A DNA stretch of 64,000 nucleotides from Schistosoma mansoni (GCF_000237925.1 NC_031495.1:44105490-44169489); one strand, 5' to 3'; positions 10,175-21,559 are shown, counted from the first letter of the stretch. Notes: generated by a model from the letters alone, not told the origin. Program-made: numbers and translations.

Positions 10175-10965
10175 ATGAAATATATTGACGAGATATCCGT
10201 CTAGCAACCAAAGGACGGGTTTACTGTGCAGCAGTTCGTTCCGTCCTACTTTATGGCAGTGAAACATGGCCGGTAACAGTAGAGGATATTCGTAGACGTA
10301 TTCGTATTCGACCATAGGTGTCTTCGAAGCATTGCTCGTATATCCTGGGATCACCGAGTAAGTAATGCAGTTGTTAGGAAACAGGTACTAGATAAGGATG
10401 GCAAATTGATTGATGAAGTAGTGAAACTTCATCAGTTGAGATAGATGGGACACGTGCTACGTATGCCCAACTACCGAATACCTTGACGTGCAATGTTTTA
10501 TGGTGTAAGAGTAGGTTGGAAGAAAGTTAGGAGCAGTCAGACTAAAACGTGGCACAAATCCATGAGGTCACTGACAGGTGGACTGAGCCATGTTGGTAGG
10601 TTTAGACTACTTGGTTGGTATCTGCGAGATGACAACAACCGATGGTTAGAGACCTTGAATGACATGGCTCAAAATCGTTTGCAGTGGAGAAGGTGCACCT
10701 ACTCTTTGTGTCATCCCAAATTCTGATCTTCTGAATTCTTCATGTCCTTGTCTTTTTTCTCTTTCTAAATTTATTTCACTGGATTATACTCCTTGTATAA
10801 CATCTTCAAACCATAATCTTTCAGATTACTGCTGATACTCTTACTACTTCTTCCATTATGGGATTTGGATCGACAACTGTATCTCTGTGCTAATGTGGTA
10901 TGGCAACTCGAAATGATGTACGTACGTAGGAAGGTCTATATTGTGACTGACTGATTATGATCTAA
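10175..10965 (+). mobile_element. LINE relic (family LINE-2), C-terminal end and 3' UTR
   Basis: Frames on the plus strand read R-V-G-W-K-K-V-R-S-S-Q-T-K-T-W-H-K-S-M, then G-L-S-H-V-G-R, and end W-R-R-C-T-Y-S-L at about 10710. The region upstream (10175-10440) aligns with 23740-23960. The 3' UTR ends in GACTGACTGATT near 10965, as at 24410. It is a second non-LTR family, distinct from the RTE. The clade is not assigned. Confidence 0.7.
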
Positions 10966-11362
10966 ATTAAACGCAATGGGTTATTAAATAAGCAGACTTG
11001 AAGCATAGGTGGATATTTTATACAATGTTGTGTTCTATGAACCTAATGTTTTAATCAAAAGACTTTTGGTGTTGTTCAAGATAACATCATAAATATTTTT
11101 CAAATGTGGTAAGTGCTGACCATGTTGTTGAGAGTAACAATAAAAGCTTTATAATTTAGTTTAGGGAACAAAACACTACAAAAATGTCATAAAATGTGGA
11201 CACTTTATTTTATTTGTCACTTTCTTGATGGTCATTTGTACAGAAAAATTATTTTACATGTATTTAAAGCCTGCCATAGGGGCAATCAGCTATATTTTAA
11301 TTTCTATATTATTTTGAACTCAGAAATATTATCTTATAAATAGTAGTATTATGGTAGAGGTT

Positions 11363-11655
11363 ACTTATATCCACATAAGTAGTATATGGTGATGGGCAGG
11401 CATAGAATGTATTTCAGTAGAAGATCGATAAGGAAAGGACGTGAACGAAGAGCAGTTAGTGTTAAAATGCATGGACAATAATAATTGGAGACAAGGAACT
11501 GATATTTACAGAAGGGATGGTCAAAATAGAGTCAATTAATTAATAATTTGCAAATTAACTATTCACTGTATGGTTATCAGATTTTAGTATAATAGTTTGT
11601 AATTTGTGCTCAAATACATTCGATTGTCCCTACTCGTGTTCTTGTTCACTACAGT
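11363..11655 (+). repeat. rep-2, copy 2
   Basis: Runs from TTACTTATATCCACATAAGT to TTGTTCACTACA. Aligns along its length with the four other copies. Confidence 0.75.
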
Positions 11656-11809
11656 ATGACTAAAAGGGAACCCTCACAACAGGCGTATTTTTATCCAGAC
11701 AATAGAGAAATAGACTGGTAAGTGATTTATTCTTATTATGATATTAGTTTGAGGAAAAAATATAAAATAATTAGTAATATTTTATTTATTTCTAACAATA
11801 TAAACAAAT

Positions 11810-12025
11810 TTTTTATACATAGTTGAAATCATGGGTCAATTGAATCTAGACCACCATAGAAAACCTGGAAGCACTGGACGGCGGGATCGTGGATGTGCAC
11901 TGCTGAGGAGTCCCACAATACGACGAAACGGCCGTCCAGTGCTTTCAGGTTTTCCATGGTGGTCTAGCTTCAATTGACTCATGATTTCAACCATATATGA
12001 AAAATATTACTAAAAATCTCCACAA
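11810..12025. mobile_element. Inverted (fold-back) pair of hammerhead SINE
   Basis: The left arm 11822-11882 (TCAATTGAATCTAGACCACC onward) is the reverse complement of the right arm 11930-11990. The right arm includes the hammerhead at 11897-11942 and is followed by the family 3' tail ending ATCTCCACAAAC. The left arm stops at GGACGG, close to the ribozyme cleavage region, and joins straight into CGGGATCGTGG. Confidence 0.8.
11897..11942 (+). ncRNA. Type I hammerhead ribozyme, intact core
   Basis: Stem I is GCACTG (11897-11902) with CAGTGC (11937-11942). The core CTGAGGA is at 903-909. Stem II is GTCC...CGAC (three pairs, one mismatch). GAAA is at 925-928. The self-complementary stem III CGGCCG is followed by UC, with predicted cleavage after C11936. 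All conserved core bases are present. Minimal type I ribozymes with this palindromic stem III are established in schistosome satellites. Activity of this copy is inferred, not shown. Confidence 0.85.
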
Positions 12026-12029
12026 ACAA

Positions 12030-14710
12030 CCCAATATAAACAAACATTGATTACACAGTACTTTCTTCTAATAGATTCGACATCTCTTAACTTAATGGAC
12101 TTGTGTATTTGTGATGTATATCTTATTCTAGAATCAATTTTGTGGTAGAAAAGTGGTCAAAAACTTACCGAAAATTCAACTCTTAGATCTATGAAAGAGA
12201 TATCAATTATTATTCTAAATTGTCCTTAAAGATAGGAAGTAACCATTTTGTACTAAAATCTTCTATTCAGATATAATTGTATGGTTCTTTATATATCCAT
12301 CAATTTTATCGAGCAACTACGAACTAGAAGAAGAAGCTTCAACAAAAACATTTATTTTGGTTAGCAACCATGTTATTTTTATTCCAGTAGATATAATTCA
12401 TTTTGTTGAAAATGGATGAACAACTATGGACCTTAAAAAAACTGCCATACTAATCTATGAATTGTTTCATCCTCCGAGTTGCAGTTGTCTCTTTTGTAAC
12501 AACTGAGAAGACAGAAGAGAATTCTACGTAGGCAGATATTTTCCCTCGATAGATAACTTAAACAACCAACTAATAGGATGATTTATTTTTTAACTTTTAC
12601 TGTCATAAATTTTATCTTGTCTAACAATCCTGAAAATCGCATTCATTTAATAAAGCTTTTAACACAGACAAACATCTAACTATGGAATGTAAAAAAAACG
12701 GTACCTGGGCAGTTGCATAAGTAGAAAAAAGAAACTACCTTTCCTTCTTAGGTATTCTCTTGTAAGTTTTCTCTTAAGATAAATGAAGGCTTTTATTCGG
12801 TCAATTTTTAAGGACATCTCATTGTACTAAGACATTGAATAGGTATACTAAAATCTTTTGGGAATTTTCCTCAAACTAGCTGAAGCTATATCTGTCGAAA
12901 TCTTAAGATCGGGTTCATGTTTTAAAAAGAACAAGTTTTTCAGCATCCGCGTACTTGAATTTAACTCTTATTGTTTTAAGTCAGCTTCTCAACAGATTTA
13001 ATAATTTGGTTGCATTATCACATCATTCTCTTGCAGTTCATAAACTTGATTTCACTTAAATGCACTTCATTTATATCTCTATTCATTACATTAATAATAT
13101 ATTTACTTATGACATTGTATTTACTCTCATCAGGATTATTTGGATTGGTACTGAAATTTTTAAATTAATTTATAACCCTACTTTATTTTAATAAGTATGT
13201 TAAAATTTACTTAAAATCTTGATTTCTCTAGGTGTTTCAACTTGTTTAGTTATTGAATTCATTGAACTGAAGATGTAATTAGTAAATTTATATGCTTACA
13301 AGGTAATAAACCTGATCATATTCAAATATTCGTAGTCTCACTTTGTACTATGTTTGATACGATTTCATCGTTCTCTTACTATTTTATATGTATGACACTT
13401 TACACAATGAGACCTATGATATTGGTAATGATTTAAATGTCTAAATACCTTAGTTTGCGACGTACTACAGACAATTTAAGCCATTTATTTTGATGCCTTT
13501 TTCTTCTACAATGATAAATCAAGAAGGATTGAGAAAATGTACAACTTCGGGGGAGACATCCATATTTTAATGGTAATAAATTATCGATCAAGTTCACTGG
13601 AAACGATTCTCTGTTAATTGTACAATTAAGGAACTACTAGATGTCACAAAATTGAAGTTGTTCATCAATAATCAGCTAAACATTATTGTCGTCATAGGCT
13701 ATTTATCAGGAACGACAATGAACACATCGTTTAACATCATTTACAAATGTTCACTTGTATTGTGGGGTTTAATAAAAAGTTAATCAAATAGCCATTTAAT
13801 ATTAAAGATTTCTAACATGTATACTGACTTACTTCTATTCCATTCTAGAAATCAAAGTGTTAACTTTTATATAAATTAATTGCCAAAATTTTATGAAATT
13901 AATTCATTCACGAGCTTTGGATTATACATCCCTGTATGTTGAAATAAGTTTAAAAATGAAATCAATTACCACTCACTCTATCACTTTGATACATTTGAGG
14001 GAAAGTGAGAAGATATAATATTGATATGTATGAAATTTACCAATCTCTATTTAGCTGTGAAACTTTGAAACTGAACTTATCGTTACATAAGATATGTTGT
14101 TCGTAAGTACAAAATTGATTCCCAGTAAACATTTTTAAACTACTACTCACCATTTGTAAAGGCGATATATGGTAGGAAGAATAAAAAGACACAATTGTAC
14201 ATATACATGTAGATTTATTATCAAGGCTCTCCTATTTAATATTCATTACTTAATACAAGAGACAAGGCCATAACAAAGTATAGCTTTGTAATAAATCATC
14301 AAAATATAAATGGGGAGTATGATATTTTCCCATAAGTTTAATTAACTTCTATCAATGTATATCTTAATACTGAGTATTCACATGCAGAATGATGATATGA
14401 GAGGCGTGTGAAGTAATTGACTTCAGATAAAATTGTTTTATCTAACTCATCAAATGTTTTTCAAAGTTATTCAGCGTTGATTAGGACTACGTAAAGTAGT
14501 TCAGCAAATTGTATTTCTTCTAATCCTCTCCTCATACTAATAACATATATAGTTCTTGTAAGCGTTTCAAAGCTTGAAAAGTGATTCTTAGTAAGGGTTC
14601 GTCATGAAGAAGTTAATTCACAACGAAAACAGAAAGCATCATAAGATAATATAAAATAAATTAGTATAAGATTGTTTAACATATTGCAAAAGGTGCTTCA
14701 AAAACAATCA
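12030..14710. other. Long AT-rich stretch without genes
   Basis: About 2.7 kb with no long ORF and no repeat that I could match elsewhere in the window. Confidence 0.5.
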
Positions 14711-14718
14711 ATGACAAA

Positions 14719-14724
14719 TTTATT
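14719..14724 (-). promoter_or_regulatory. Possible polyadenylation signal of DLC-A
   Basis: AATAAA on the minus strand, about 200 nt after the stop of DLC-A. Confidence 0.35.
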
Positions 14725-14925
14725 ACTGGTTGATACACACTGGAAATCCCATCCATTCTGTACAAAAAAGAAAAACATGGTAGTAATACGATACATGACA
14801 ATAGTCCGTACTTCTTTTACACCTTAGGAGATGAAAAGTATAGAATGGAATGAATTTATAAGTAGTATATTACAACAAAAAATATGAGTCGAATATACAA
14901 TTAATAGGTAATCTTTTAGTTCAAA

Positions 14926-15260
14926 TTAACCATATTTAAATAATAAAACTAAAAAATCTTCTACACGCAACAAAATACAATGCGATGCTTCAAATGCCAC
15001 GGAACTAAGCGGAAAAAAAAATATATTGATTAAACCTATAAAAATAATTCAATAACTTACCAATCAAAATGTTTTCCAACAATACAATGCCAATGTGTAT
15101 GGTGATGAGAGTCAAAGTAAGATTTAATGAAAGATGCAACCTCTCGTTCCTCTGTAAAACGATTCATTGCTTTTTGTAATATCTTCATTGCATCTCTCTT
15201 CATTTCATCGCGCATATAACATCTAACAACAGATATCTCTGATAGTTTGACACTGGACAT
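14926..15260 (-). CDS. Dynein light chain DLC-A (LC8-type), two exons
   Basis: Exon 1 is complement(15061..15260) and exon 2 complement(14926..15004), giving 92 aa. Exon 1 encodes the two N-terminal helices and W-H-C-I-V-G-K-H-F-D, then a split codon TG|T (Cys). The 56-nt intron starts GTAAGT and ends TTAG. Exon 2 reads S-V-A-F-E-A-S-H-C-I-L-L-R, then V-L-L-F-K-Y-G and stop. This aligns with the last strands of LC8, though the usual T-H-E of the cargo groove is A-F-E here. LC8 proteins form homodimers that bind short linear motifs, including one on dynein intermediate chain. The start is the first ATG of the frame, about 60 bp downstream of an in-frame break. Nearest relative in the window is DLC-C. 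Confidence 0.9.
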
Positions 15261-15264
15261 TAGG

Positions 15265-16585
15265 ACTTGGTGAACAGTGTAAGTAATGTTTATTAATAGA
15301 GCTCACGTATATATATATATATAATCATCTCATTGGTATAATGTCGTCAGGTCATTGTAGATAGCAAACCAAAAACAGACCAACTAAGAAAATATATGTA
15401 GATCAATATTTCTCATCTATTCTATATCTTCAGAGTGAGAAATGTTCAAGTTTTAAAAAAGTAATTTTAGGTCAAGTGAATTCCTTTAAACAAATTGGAA
15501 AATTATTTTTAGAGTTATCTTTCGATAAAAAAGATGTTCAGTAAGGTATAAAAACAATTAATCATGATTCAATATAACAGTATTTATTCATATTTTATAT
15601 TCTTTATACACGATGATCTTAGATTCATATGATTTGTGATTGAATGTCAACGAGGATTCAAAAATTTATCTTCACTTAGAGCTGATAAAAGCAATAAAGT
15701 TTTGTAGGTTTCTATTCAACCGGTTATTTGGAGTCGACTAAATCATTCGATTTGTTTATGCAAGTCAGTTCATCTCTGCTTGTTCACATAGTGATTATGA
15801 GTGGCAGATTTTAGAAACTATAACCACGAATAAATTTCGTTGAAATCACATATAAAAAAAGAAACTACAATATGCTAGCATATTTACGATTAGTACTTTA
15901 AATCACTTTATTCAAATGAAATGTACATGTATCTAATGTCCAGTGATGTATATTTGACCGTTAAACATTTCTAAACTTTTCAACATTACCAGATTATTTT
16001 TCATATTTTAAATTGAAAACAACACAAGAACTGTCTGTCTATGACTAGAAAATATCAGTGTTTACTACCCATCGACCACTAGGTGTGATTACTTTACTCA
16101 TGTGTTAGGCCAGTAGCTATCAGAATAGCCAAGGAGTAAAAGAATTGACCATACCCTTGTTCGAATCTCACGAGATCAATGATTTTCTAAAAATTACAAG
16201 TAGGTCTTCATTGCAAATTACCATTAGCCTAAACTTATGTTCTGGCAATAGCCCCGAATCACAATATATAAATTTAATCACTGTACTAACATTTAAGTAG
16301 GTGACATGATTTAATTTTAAAAAGTGGCATTGATTTGTGTTCATCTAACGTTTATTAGAGGATTTGCTCAAAAACTATATTTCCAACAATAAATGTCTTC
16401 AAAATATTATGTTATAAATGTTAAATGTATAAACATAATGTAGAAGATTTAAATTACATGAACTGATTTCAGTACACAGTGCTTCCCCTTCCATTTTATG
16501 TAACTATTCGGTATGTAGTGACATCTTGACATAACGTCACTCGATACAAACTATAGAAGATAATACAATGTTATAGGAACTTTCA
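15265..16585. other. AT-rich intergenic DNA with one weak SINE head
   Basis: A short (TA)n lies at 15306-15322. At 16120-16190, CTATCAGAATAGCC...TTGTTCGAATCTCACGAG resembles a decayed tRNA-like SINE head (B box GTTCGAATC). No gene is seen. Confidence 0.4.
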
Positions 16586-16589
16586 TTCG

Positions 16590-16780
16590 AATGTCTTCAC
16601 ACTTGAAATATGTTGATGATAACACCATCAAATATGGTAACAAAGATCCTATTAATGAGCTACAAAGACGTTTTAATTGAGCTTATCCGGATTTACTGTT
16701 CACCTGCGAATATCTCAAACAAAGCAGACTAAGTTTCTTGGACTGGTCAATATTTGCTCTTCAATGGTTTTTGACCGATT
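16590..16780 (+). pseudogene. Reverse transcriptase fragment with YVDD box
   Basis: The frame beginning about 16590 reads S-S-H-L-K-Y-V-D-D-N-T-I-K-Y-G, then L-Q-R-R-F-N-stop-A-Y-P-D-L-L-F-T-C-E and L-S-F-L-D. This is the catalytic box and following region of a Penelope-like or related reverse transcriptase. Only about 60 residues remain. Confidence 0.55.
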
Positions 16781-17460
16781 TCATTTAGTGCGGAAGTTTA
16801 TTCAAATGGTATTTTCTGAGAAATTCAGAATATGTCCTGTTGATTCATTTGACAATGAAATGAAAAGTAATTGAAATGTTTCACTGAATAATGGTTATTC
16901 TGTAGACTTTTTTAACATACATCTAAAGTCAATAAGTAGGATTCCACAACTAGCTGCTACACACAGAATGAATTTCTTAGTCATACTTCAGTTCGATGAG
17001 TTTTCTCTCTCCCTAATTCCGTTCATGTATAAATTGAATTTGTATGAATGTGGAACATAAATATAAAAGATAATTACGAACAAAGTAAATAGTTGTATAC
17101 ATGTCTATATAAAATCACATATATAATACATTTTATTTGTAAAAAGAAACAATTACGTATTTGATAGAATCAGTCAATATACTGAAATGAATTCACTTCT
17201 TGTACATTGACTATAGTCCGAATGATCTTTTAATTGAATCTCGTTTTACTAAATCCTAAAATAACGATAAACAATTCAAATTATTAACTTATAAATTAAT
17301 ATTACCCCAAATTCACTTCGTATTTTTCACTTGTATCTTCTCATTACAGAAACAGGTAGCTATCAGGACTCAGTGGTCAAGTGAATAACGCGATGGTGTT
17401 TGAAGCAAACGGTACTGGGTACTAGTCCGGGAGTGAACTTCAAATCTGAGATGGAGGTAT

Positions 17461-17505
17461 ATCCAGCTGACGAGTCTCAAATAGGATGAAACGCGCATCC
17501 TAGAT
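17461..17505 (+). ncRNA. Hammerhead ribozyme, Sm-alpha type, core intact
   Basis: ATCCAG, then CTGACGA, then stem II GTCTC...AGGAT (with wobble pairs), then GAAA, CGCGCATC and CTAGAT. The core bases are conserved. Stem I has one mismatch and stem III one C-A pair, so activity may be weak. Confidence 0.8.
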
Positions 17506-17514
17506 TCCATTGCT

Positions 17515-18245
17515 AGTCATTATCCATCTTTGCTTATAAAGCTTGTGACTTCAGGCAATATCGAGGCAGTCCGCATAGGATGCACATATGTCAACAAGAG
17601 ACTGACCGATTGCAGTCCTAAGTAACAATCGAAAGATACAAGTAAACAACACCAAGTGAATTTAAACCTCACCCCATTGCACAAGCAGGTGGCTATCAGG
17701 ACTCAGTAGTTAAGTGGATAACGCAATGGCGTTTGGAGCCAACGGAACTGGGTTCGAGTACGTGAGTGAACTTCAACTGTGAGATGCTGGTACATCCAGC
17801 TGTCGAGTTCCAAATAGGACGAAACGCGCGTCCTGGATTCCATTGCTAGCCACTATCCATTTTTGTTTATAAAAATATAAGTTTGTTCATTCAGATTTAC
17901 AAGAGAAAATGACATGAAGAAATTATGAAATGATATATAAATATTTATATCACAAGATTGAGATTTCTCTGAACTTGATAGTTTATTTATAGAGTTTTCA
18001 TTTTTAATCTATTTAACATCATTTGGATATTTATAAAGTAACTTATCCTAATTAATTAAACAATGACTATTGGTAACACTAAGGATTTTAATAATTAAAA
18101 CTGTGAACCATTTATTTTAGTTCCAATTAATCTAGAGACATTAAATCCTGGATTGCTTCATTAGTTATATATTTGCGCAATAATGTTCTATATTCATGAG
18201 AGTCTCATTTTCAACAAAGTTTTTTATCAAGTACGTTATGCTTCA
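17515..18245 (+). repeat. Inverted segmental duplication, copy 1 (partner 41630-42335)
   Basis: This block, including the second SINE unit and about 380 bp of downstream AT-rich DNA, is co-linear in inverted orientation with 41630-42335. Example: CACAAGATTGAGATTTCTCT here and its complement at about 41910. Confidence 0.85.
17794..17838 (+). ncRNA. Hammerhead ribozyme, Sm-alpha type, core mutated
   Basis: Stems I (ATCCAG/CTGGAT), II (GTTCC/GGAC region) and III (CGCGCG) are good. The core reads CTGTCGA instead of CTGACGA, so the invariant A6 is lost. Confidence 0.8.
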
Positions 18246-18269
18246 TTGTATGTGTTATTAGAAACTGTT

Positions 18270-18400
18270 GTAACGGTACTGGGTTTGAGTTCGTGAGTGA
18301 ACTTCAACTCTGAGATGGAGGTACATCCAGCTGACGAGTCTTAAATAGTCCGAAACGCATGACTTGGATTTCACTGCTAGCCACAATCCATATTTGCTTA
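18270..18400 (+). mobile_element. 5'-truncated Sm-alpha-like SINE with degenerate hammerhead (18325-18369)
   Basis: Starts within the head (GGTACTGGGTTTGAGT). The core CTGACGA and GAAA persist, but stem II is broken (AGTCC instead of AGGAC) and stem III is altered. Confidence 0.7.
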
Positions 18401-18880
18401 TTCTAAAGTTCTCCAACTTTGTTAACATTATTATAAAAATAAGAAAAATAATTTTATTTTTACATATTTTTGAAAAAAATAATCATTCATATCATAGTTA
18501 CTATTTTCTAAAATTAATTTGATTTTCATAATGAATAATATAGATCCATTTGTAAAATCAGATCATATGACAGACAGATTTTATTCATAAAAAAAATAAG
18601 AACCATCTTGAAAAATCATTTTTCTTATTCTATATAAATTAACATAATAAACTATGATTGTGAAAAATGTGTGGTTTCAATTTAACCGCAAAAAAAAACA
18701 AAAAAAGAACAAACAAAGAAAACAAAAAACAACATTGTTCCAATCATAACATTTTACAAGTTTTTTTGTTTTGTTTATAAATTATTTAAACAAATCATTT
18801 TTATATATACACACACACCTTGAAAATTATAATTTTTCATTATTATAATTTAAGAAATCAACAATTTTTTTATTAATATA

Positions 18881-20937
18881 ATGAAAGAATATGAAGTGGC
18901 TATAATAAATAGTTCAATGCCTACAGATGTAGAAGAATATGCTGCACAAGCAGCATCAGAAGCAATTAATATGGATTCTGATTTGAGTAGTATTGCTCAT
19001 TTTATTAAGAGAAATTTTGATAGAAAATATAAAACTACTTGGCAATGTGTAGTTGGCAAGAATTTTTGTGGGTAAATCATTTTGTTGAATATATTTTAAC
19101 TTAGTAGTTTAAATAAATTTACACTGTTAACAATCAAGTTAATTACAACTGTTGATTTGTAATCCATATACTCCAGATCACTTTTTTGTATCACTGTATC
19201 AAGAGGTACTCATTTAAAACTTTCCTTAATGTCACAGTTGTTTAATAAATTTGATGAAGACTACTTTTTTATAATCTGGATTTATTAATAGACAACCTTT
19301 CAGTTACATAATAATTCAGTTATATGGTACAATTTGTATGTAAACTAGCCCATAACGTTGTAAGATTGAATTGTATAACAACAAATTTTGTTGATAACAT
19401 CCTGTTAGTAGTCATTGTCTTTATCTAAGAACACTAAAAAGTGCATATGCGTTTCCATATTACTTTTTTAGCTTTTCTCATGATATAATAATTCTGATCA
19501 ATTGATCACTATCTATAAATTTGTACTATATTTAGAAATGTAAACGCACTAGATACCCAATATCTGACCAAATGAATACGTCCAGTATCACAAGGGGGTT
19601 TTGTGGAGATTTTAGTAATTTTATATAGTTAAGATCATGAGTCAATTGAAGCTAGACCACCATGGAAAACCNNNNNNNNNNNNNNNNNNNNNNNNNNNNN
19701 NNNNNNNNNNNNNNNNNNNNNNNNNNNNNNNNNNNNNNNNNNNNNNNNNNNNNNNNNNNNNNNNNNNNNNNNNNNNNNNNNNNNNNNNNNNNNNNNNNNN
19801 NNNNNNNNNNNNNNNNNNNNNNNNNNNNNNNNNNNNNNNNNNNNNNNNNNNNNNNNNNNNNNNNNNNNNNNTTAGAACAATAAAAAATAATTATTTTTAT
19901 CGAATAATTCATGTCAATTGAACAAGAAATAAGTGTGACATTATTTTGTGTTTATCCTGGTTTGAATCTGATCACGCGTAGGGTACAGATACTTCCACTT
20001 CAATTGACTCATGATCTTAACTGTATAAGAATACGTCCAGTGTTGAACAATAACTACTTTATGCTAACGTTCATACAAAGATTTCTGGTTGATCAGACCT
20101 TTTAGTTTAAATCTGTATTTAAAAATTGGATGACACTACGATTAAGCGATTTTCTCTTTAAAATATCACAAATTAATTCCAGTGAATCTAATAAAACCAG
20201 ATGTACAGTTCTGTAATTTGTCAAATAACGCGGTCTTTAATACACTATTGTTTTTTTTTAAAGATACTCAATAAACTTTAGATTTTCCATAGAAACTATC
20301 AATAACAAAATAAAATTGTATAAAATAAAAGACTGTTGCTTTTACCGTTTGATATACTAACAGACAAAAAAAATCATCACATCCTGTGTTATGTCGTAAT
20401 TTATGTCAAACGATTTGTATAGCTAAATTACATGATATACTTTCTGCTTCAAAGTAATCGTAAATAACTTTTCAAGAACCGACAAATAAAAGTAGCAAAT
20501 CCATCTCCAACCAGTATACTAGCTAAACAAAATTTATGTAATGTATTTTTATAAACGTTTCCAGGGATTTTTAATACTTTTTGGACAGAGGTGAAATATA
20601 GTTCTTCTTTTTAAGTTATAAACAAACTTGGACGACAGTATGACACACTATTCGATGATAATTCTTAGAACATTATAGATATTCATCAATAAGGAAATGA
20701 TTTGAACACGGAATTAAAATTTATATCAAACAGGAGTAACATTGGAGTAATTTTTTTTTCTGTATAATTATATGATCTCACGTATTAGTGTTAACTTCTC
20801 ATATTTTCTGTAGGTCCTTCACTCATGAAACAGGTGATTTCATTCACTTTAAGCTAGAAAATTTGACGTTTTTGCTTTTTCGATCAATTAAACCAAAAAC
20901 ACAAGTACTTCATACTGATTCGAGTTCGACTCAATGA
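18881..20937 (+). CDS. Dynein light chain DLC-B with C-terminal tail, two exons
   Basis: Exon 1 is 18881..19071 and exon 2 20814..20937, giving 104 aa. Exon 1 ends W-Q-C-V-V-G-K-N-F-C with split codon GG|G. The intron (1742 nt) starts GTAAAT and ends TTTTCTGTAG. Exon 2 reads S-F-T-H-E-T-G-D-F-I-H-F, then L-L-F-R-S. It keeps the T-H-E of the LC8 groove, then runs about 16 residues past the normal LC8 end, finishing D-S-S-S-T-Q. The residue equivalent to LC8 His55, at the dimer interface, is Gln. The intron holds a SINE relic and a 200-N gap, so intron length is approximate. Retention of both motif and splice signals argues for a working gene. Confidence 0.88.
19590..20035. mobile_element. Hammerhead-SINE relic interrupted by assembly gap
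   Basis: 19590-19671 is the minus-orientation 3' tail and body (TTTTGTGGAGATTTTAGTAA, then GTCAATTGAAGCTAGACC). 19997-20030 carries the opposite orientation (CTTCAATTGACTCATGATCT). The pair is therefore another inverted SINE arrangement whose centre is not resolved. Confidence 0.65.
19672..19871. other. Assembly gap (200 N)
   Basis: Exactly 200 N, an arbitrary gap size, inside the DLC-B intron and inside an inverted repeat. Confidence 0.99.
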
Positions 20938-21046
20938 ACCCTTTCAAATCTTGATGCTGCTTTTAGAAATTACTCATTTCTGAAATGTTACTAAATTGGA
21001 AAAAAATTATAACTACTGTGCAAATTAGTTTTTGTCGGTTTTTTTT

Positions 21047-21052
21047 AATAAA
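21047..21052 (+). promoter_or_regulatory. Possible polyadenylation signal of DLC-B
   Basis: AATAAA 110 nt after the DLC-B stop codon. Confidence 0.5.
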
Positions 21053-21059
21053 AATTAAT

Positions 21060-21555
21060 TGATTAAATTATGCATAGTTTTCATGTGAATTTCATGGTTA
21101 GTTTATTTTGTCCTCTTAAAGTGTTCAGATCTTAAGTGAAGAGAGTGGATTGAAAAATATATAATGGGCTTACTCAAGTTGACGATTGTGTACTCATTTA
21201 GAATTATCGAAGACTACTAACCTACTTTGTTTATGAATATTTGAATGCACGTGTACCATATTCAAACTATCTTGTCACTAAAATACCTAACTCCCCTGTA
21301 CTTCACTATAAATCAATGTGAGTCATAATTGTATCTAAGGTTTATTAAGTAAAGCGCTATTTGCCATTCAGCACACACCATTTCATTTCCGTAGACAATA
21401 TTATTCATTTAGGATTCGATGGCAAATTACTATGATCATTTTTGTAATTATGCTCCTAAACAATTTTTATATCATTTAAATTCATTTTTATTTTTGATTA
21501 TCAAGATTTAATTTGAAACTTATATACTTCCCATCGTCATCTACTCAGTTTTAGT
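21060..21555. other. AT-rich intergenic DNA, nothing recognised
   Basis: No convincing ORF or repeat. Confidence 0.4.
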
Positions 21556-21559
21556 TAGC

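Larger units (their letters stand above)
17365..17880 (+). mobile_element. Sm-alpha-like SINE dimer (two hammerheads, 333-bp period)
   Basis: Two tRNA-like heads (GCTATCAGGACTCAGT at about 17372 and 17692, B-box-like GGGTTCGAGTAC in the second) each lead into a hammerhead. The hammerheads begin at 17461 and 17794, 333 bp apart, close to the monomer length known for schistosome hammerhead satellites. The body between them (17510-17690) recurs at 31780-31925 and 42181-42335. Confidence 0.85.

Noticed and set aside
11363-11655. rep-2 as a proven solo LTR
   Set aside because: No matching 5-bp flanks at any of the five copies, so it is kept as an unclassified repeat.
14740-14784. Possible DLC-A second exon after TTTTGTACAG on the minus strand
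   Set aside because: The phase 2 join would make a TGA stop, and the sequence does not match the LC8 C-terminus. The exon at 14926-15004 fits in phase and sequence.
15306-15322. CRISPR-like or other spaced repeat arrays anywhere in the window
   Set aside because: Only microsatellites and dispersed retroelement repeats were found. No regularly spaced short repeats.
19470-19505. G-F-S-H-D after TTTTTTAG as DLC-B exon 2
   Set aside because: Stops after ten codons without the F-I-x-F strand. 20814-20937 fits fully.
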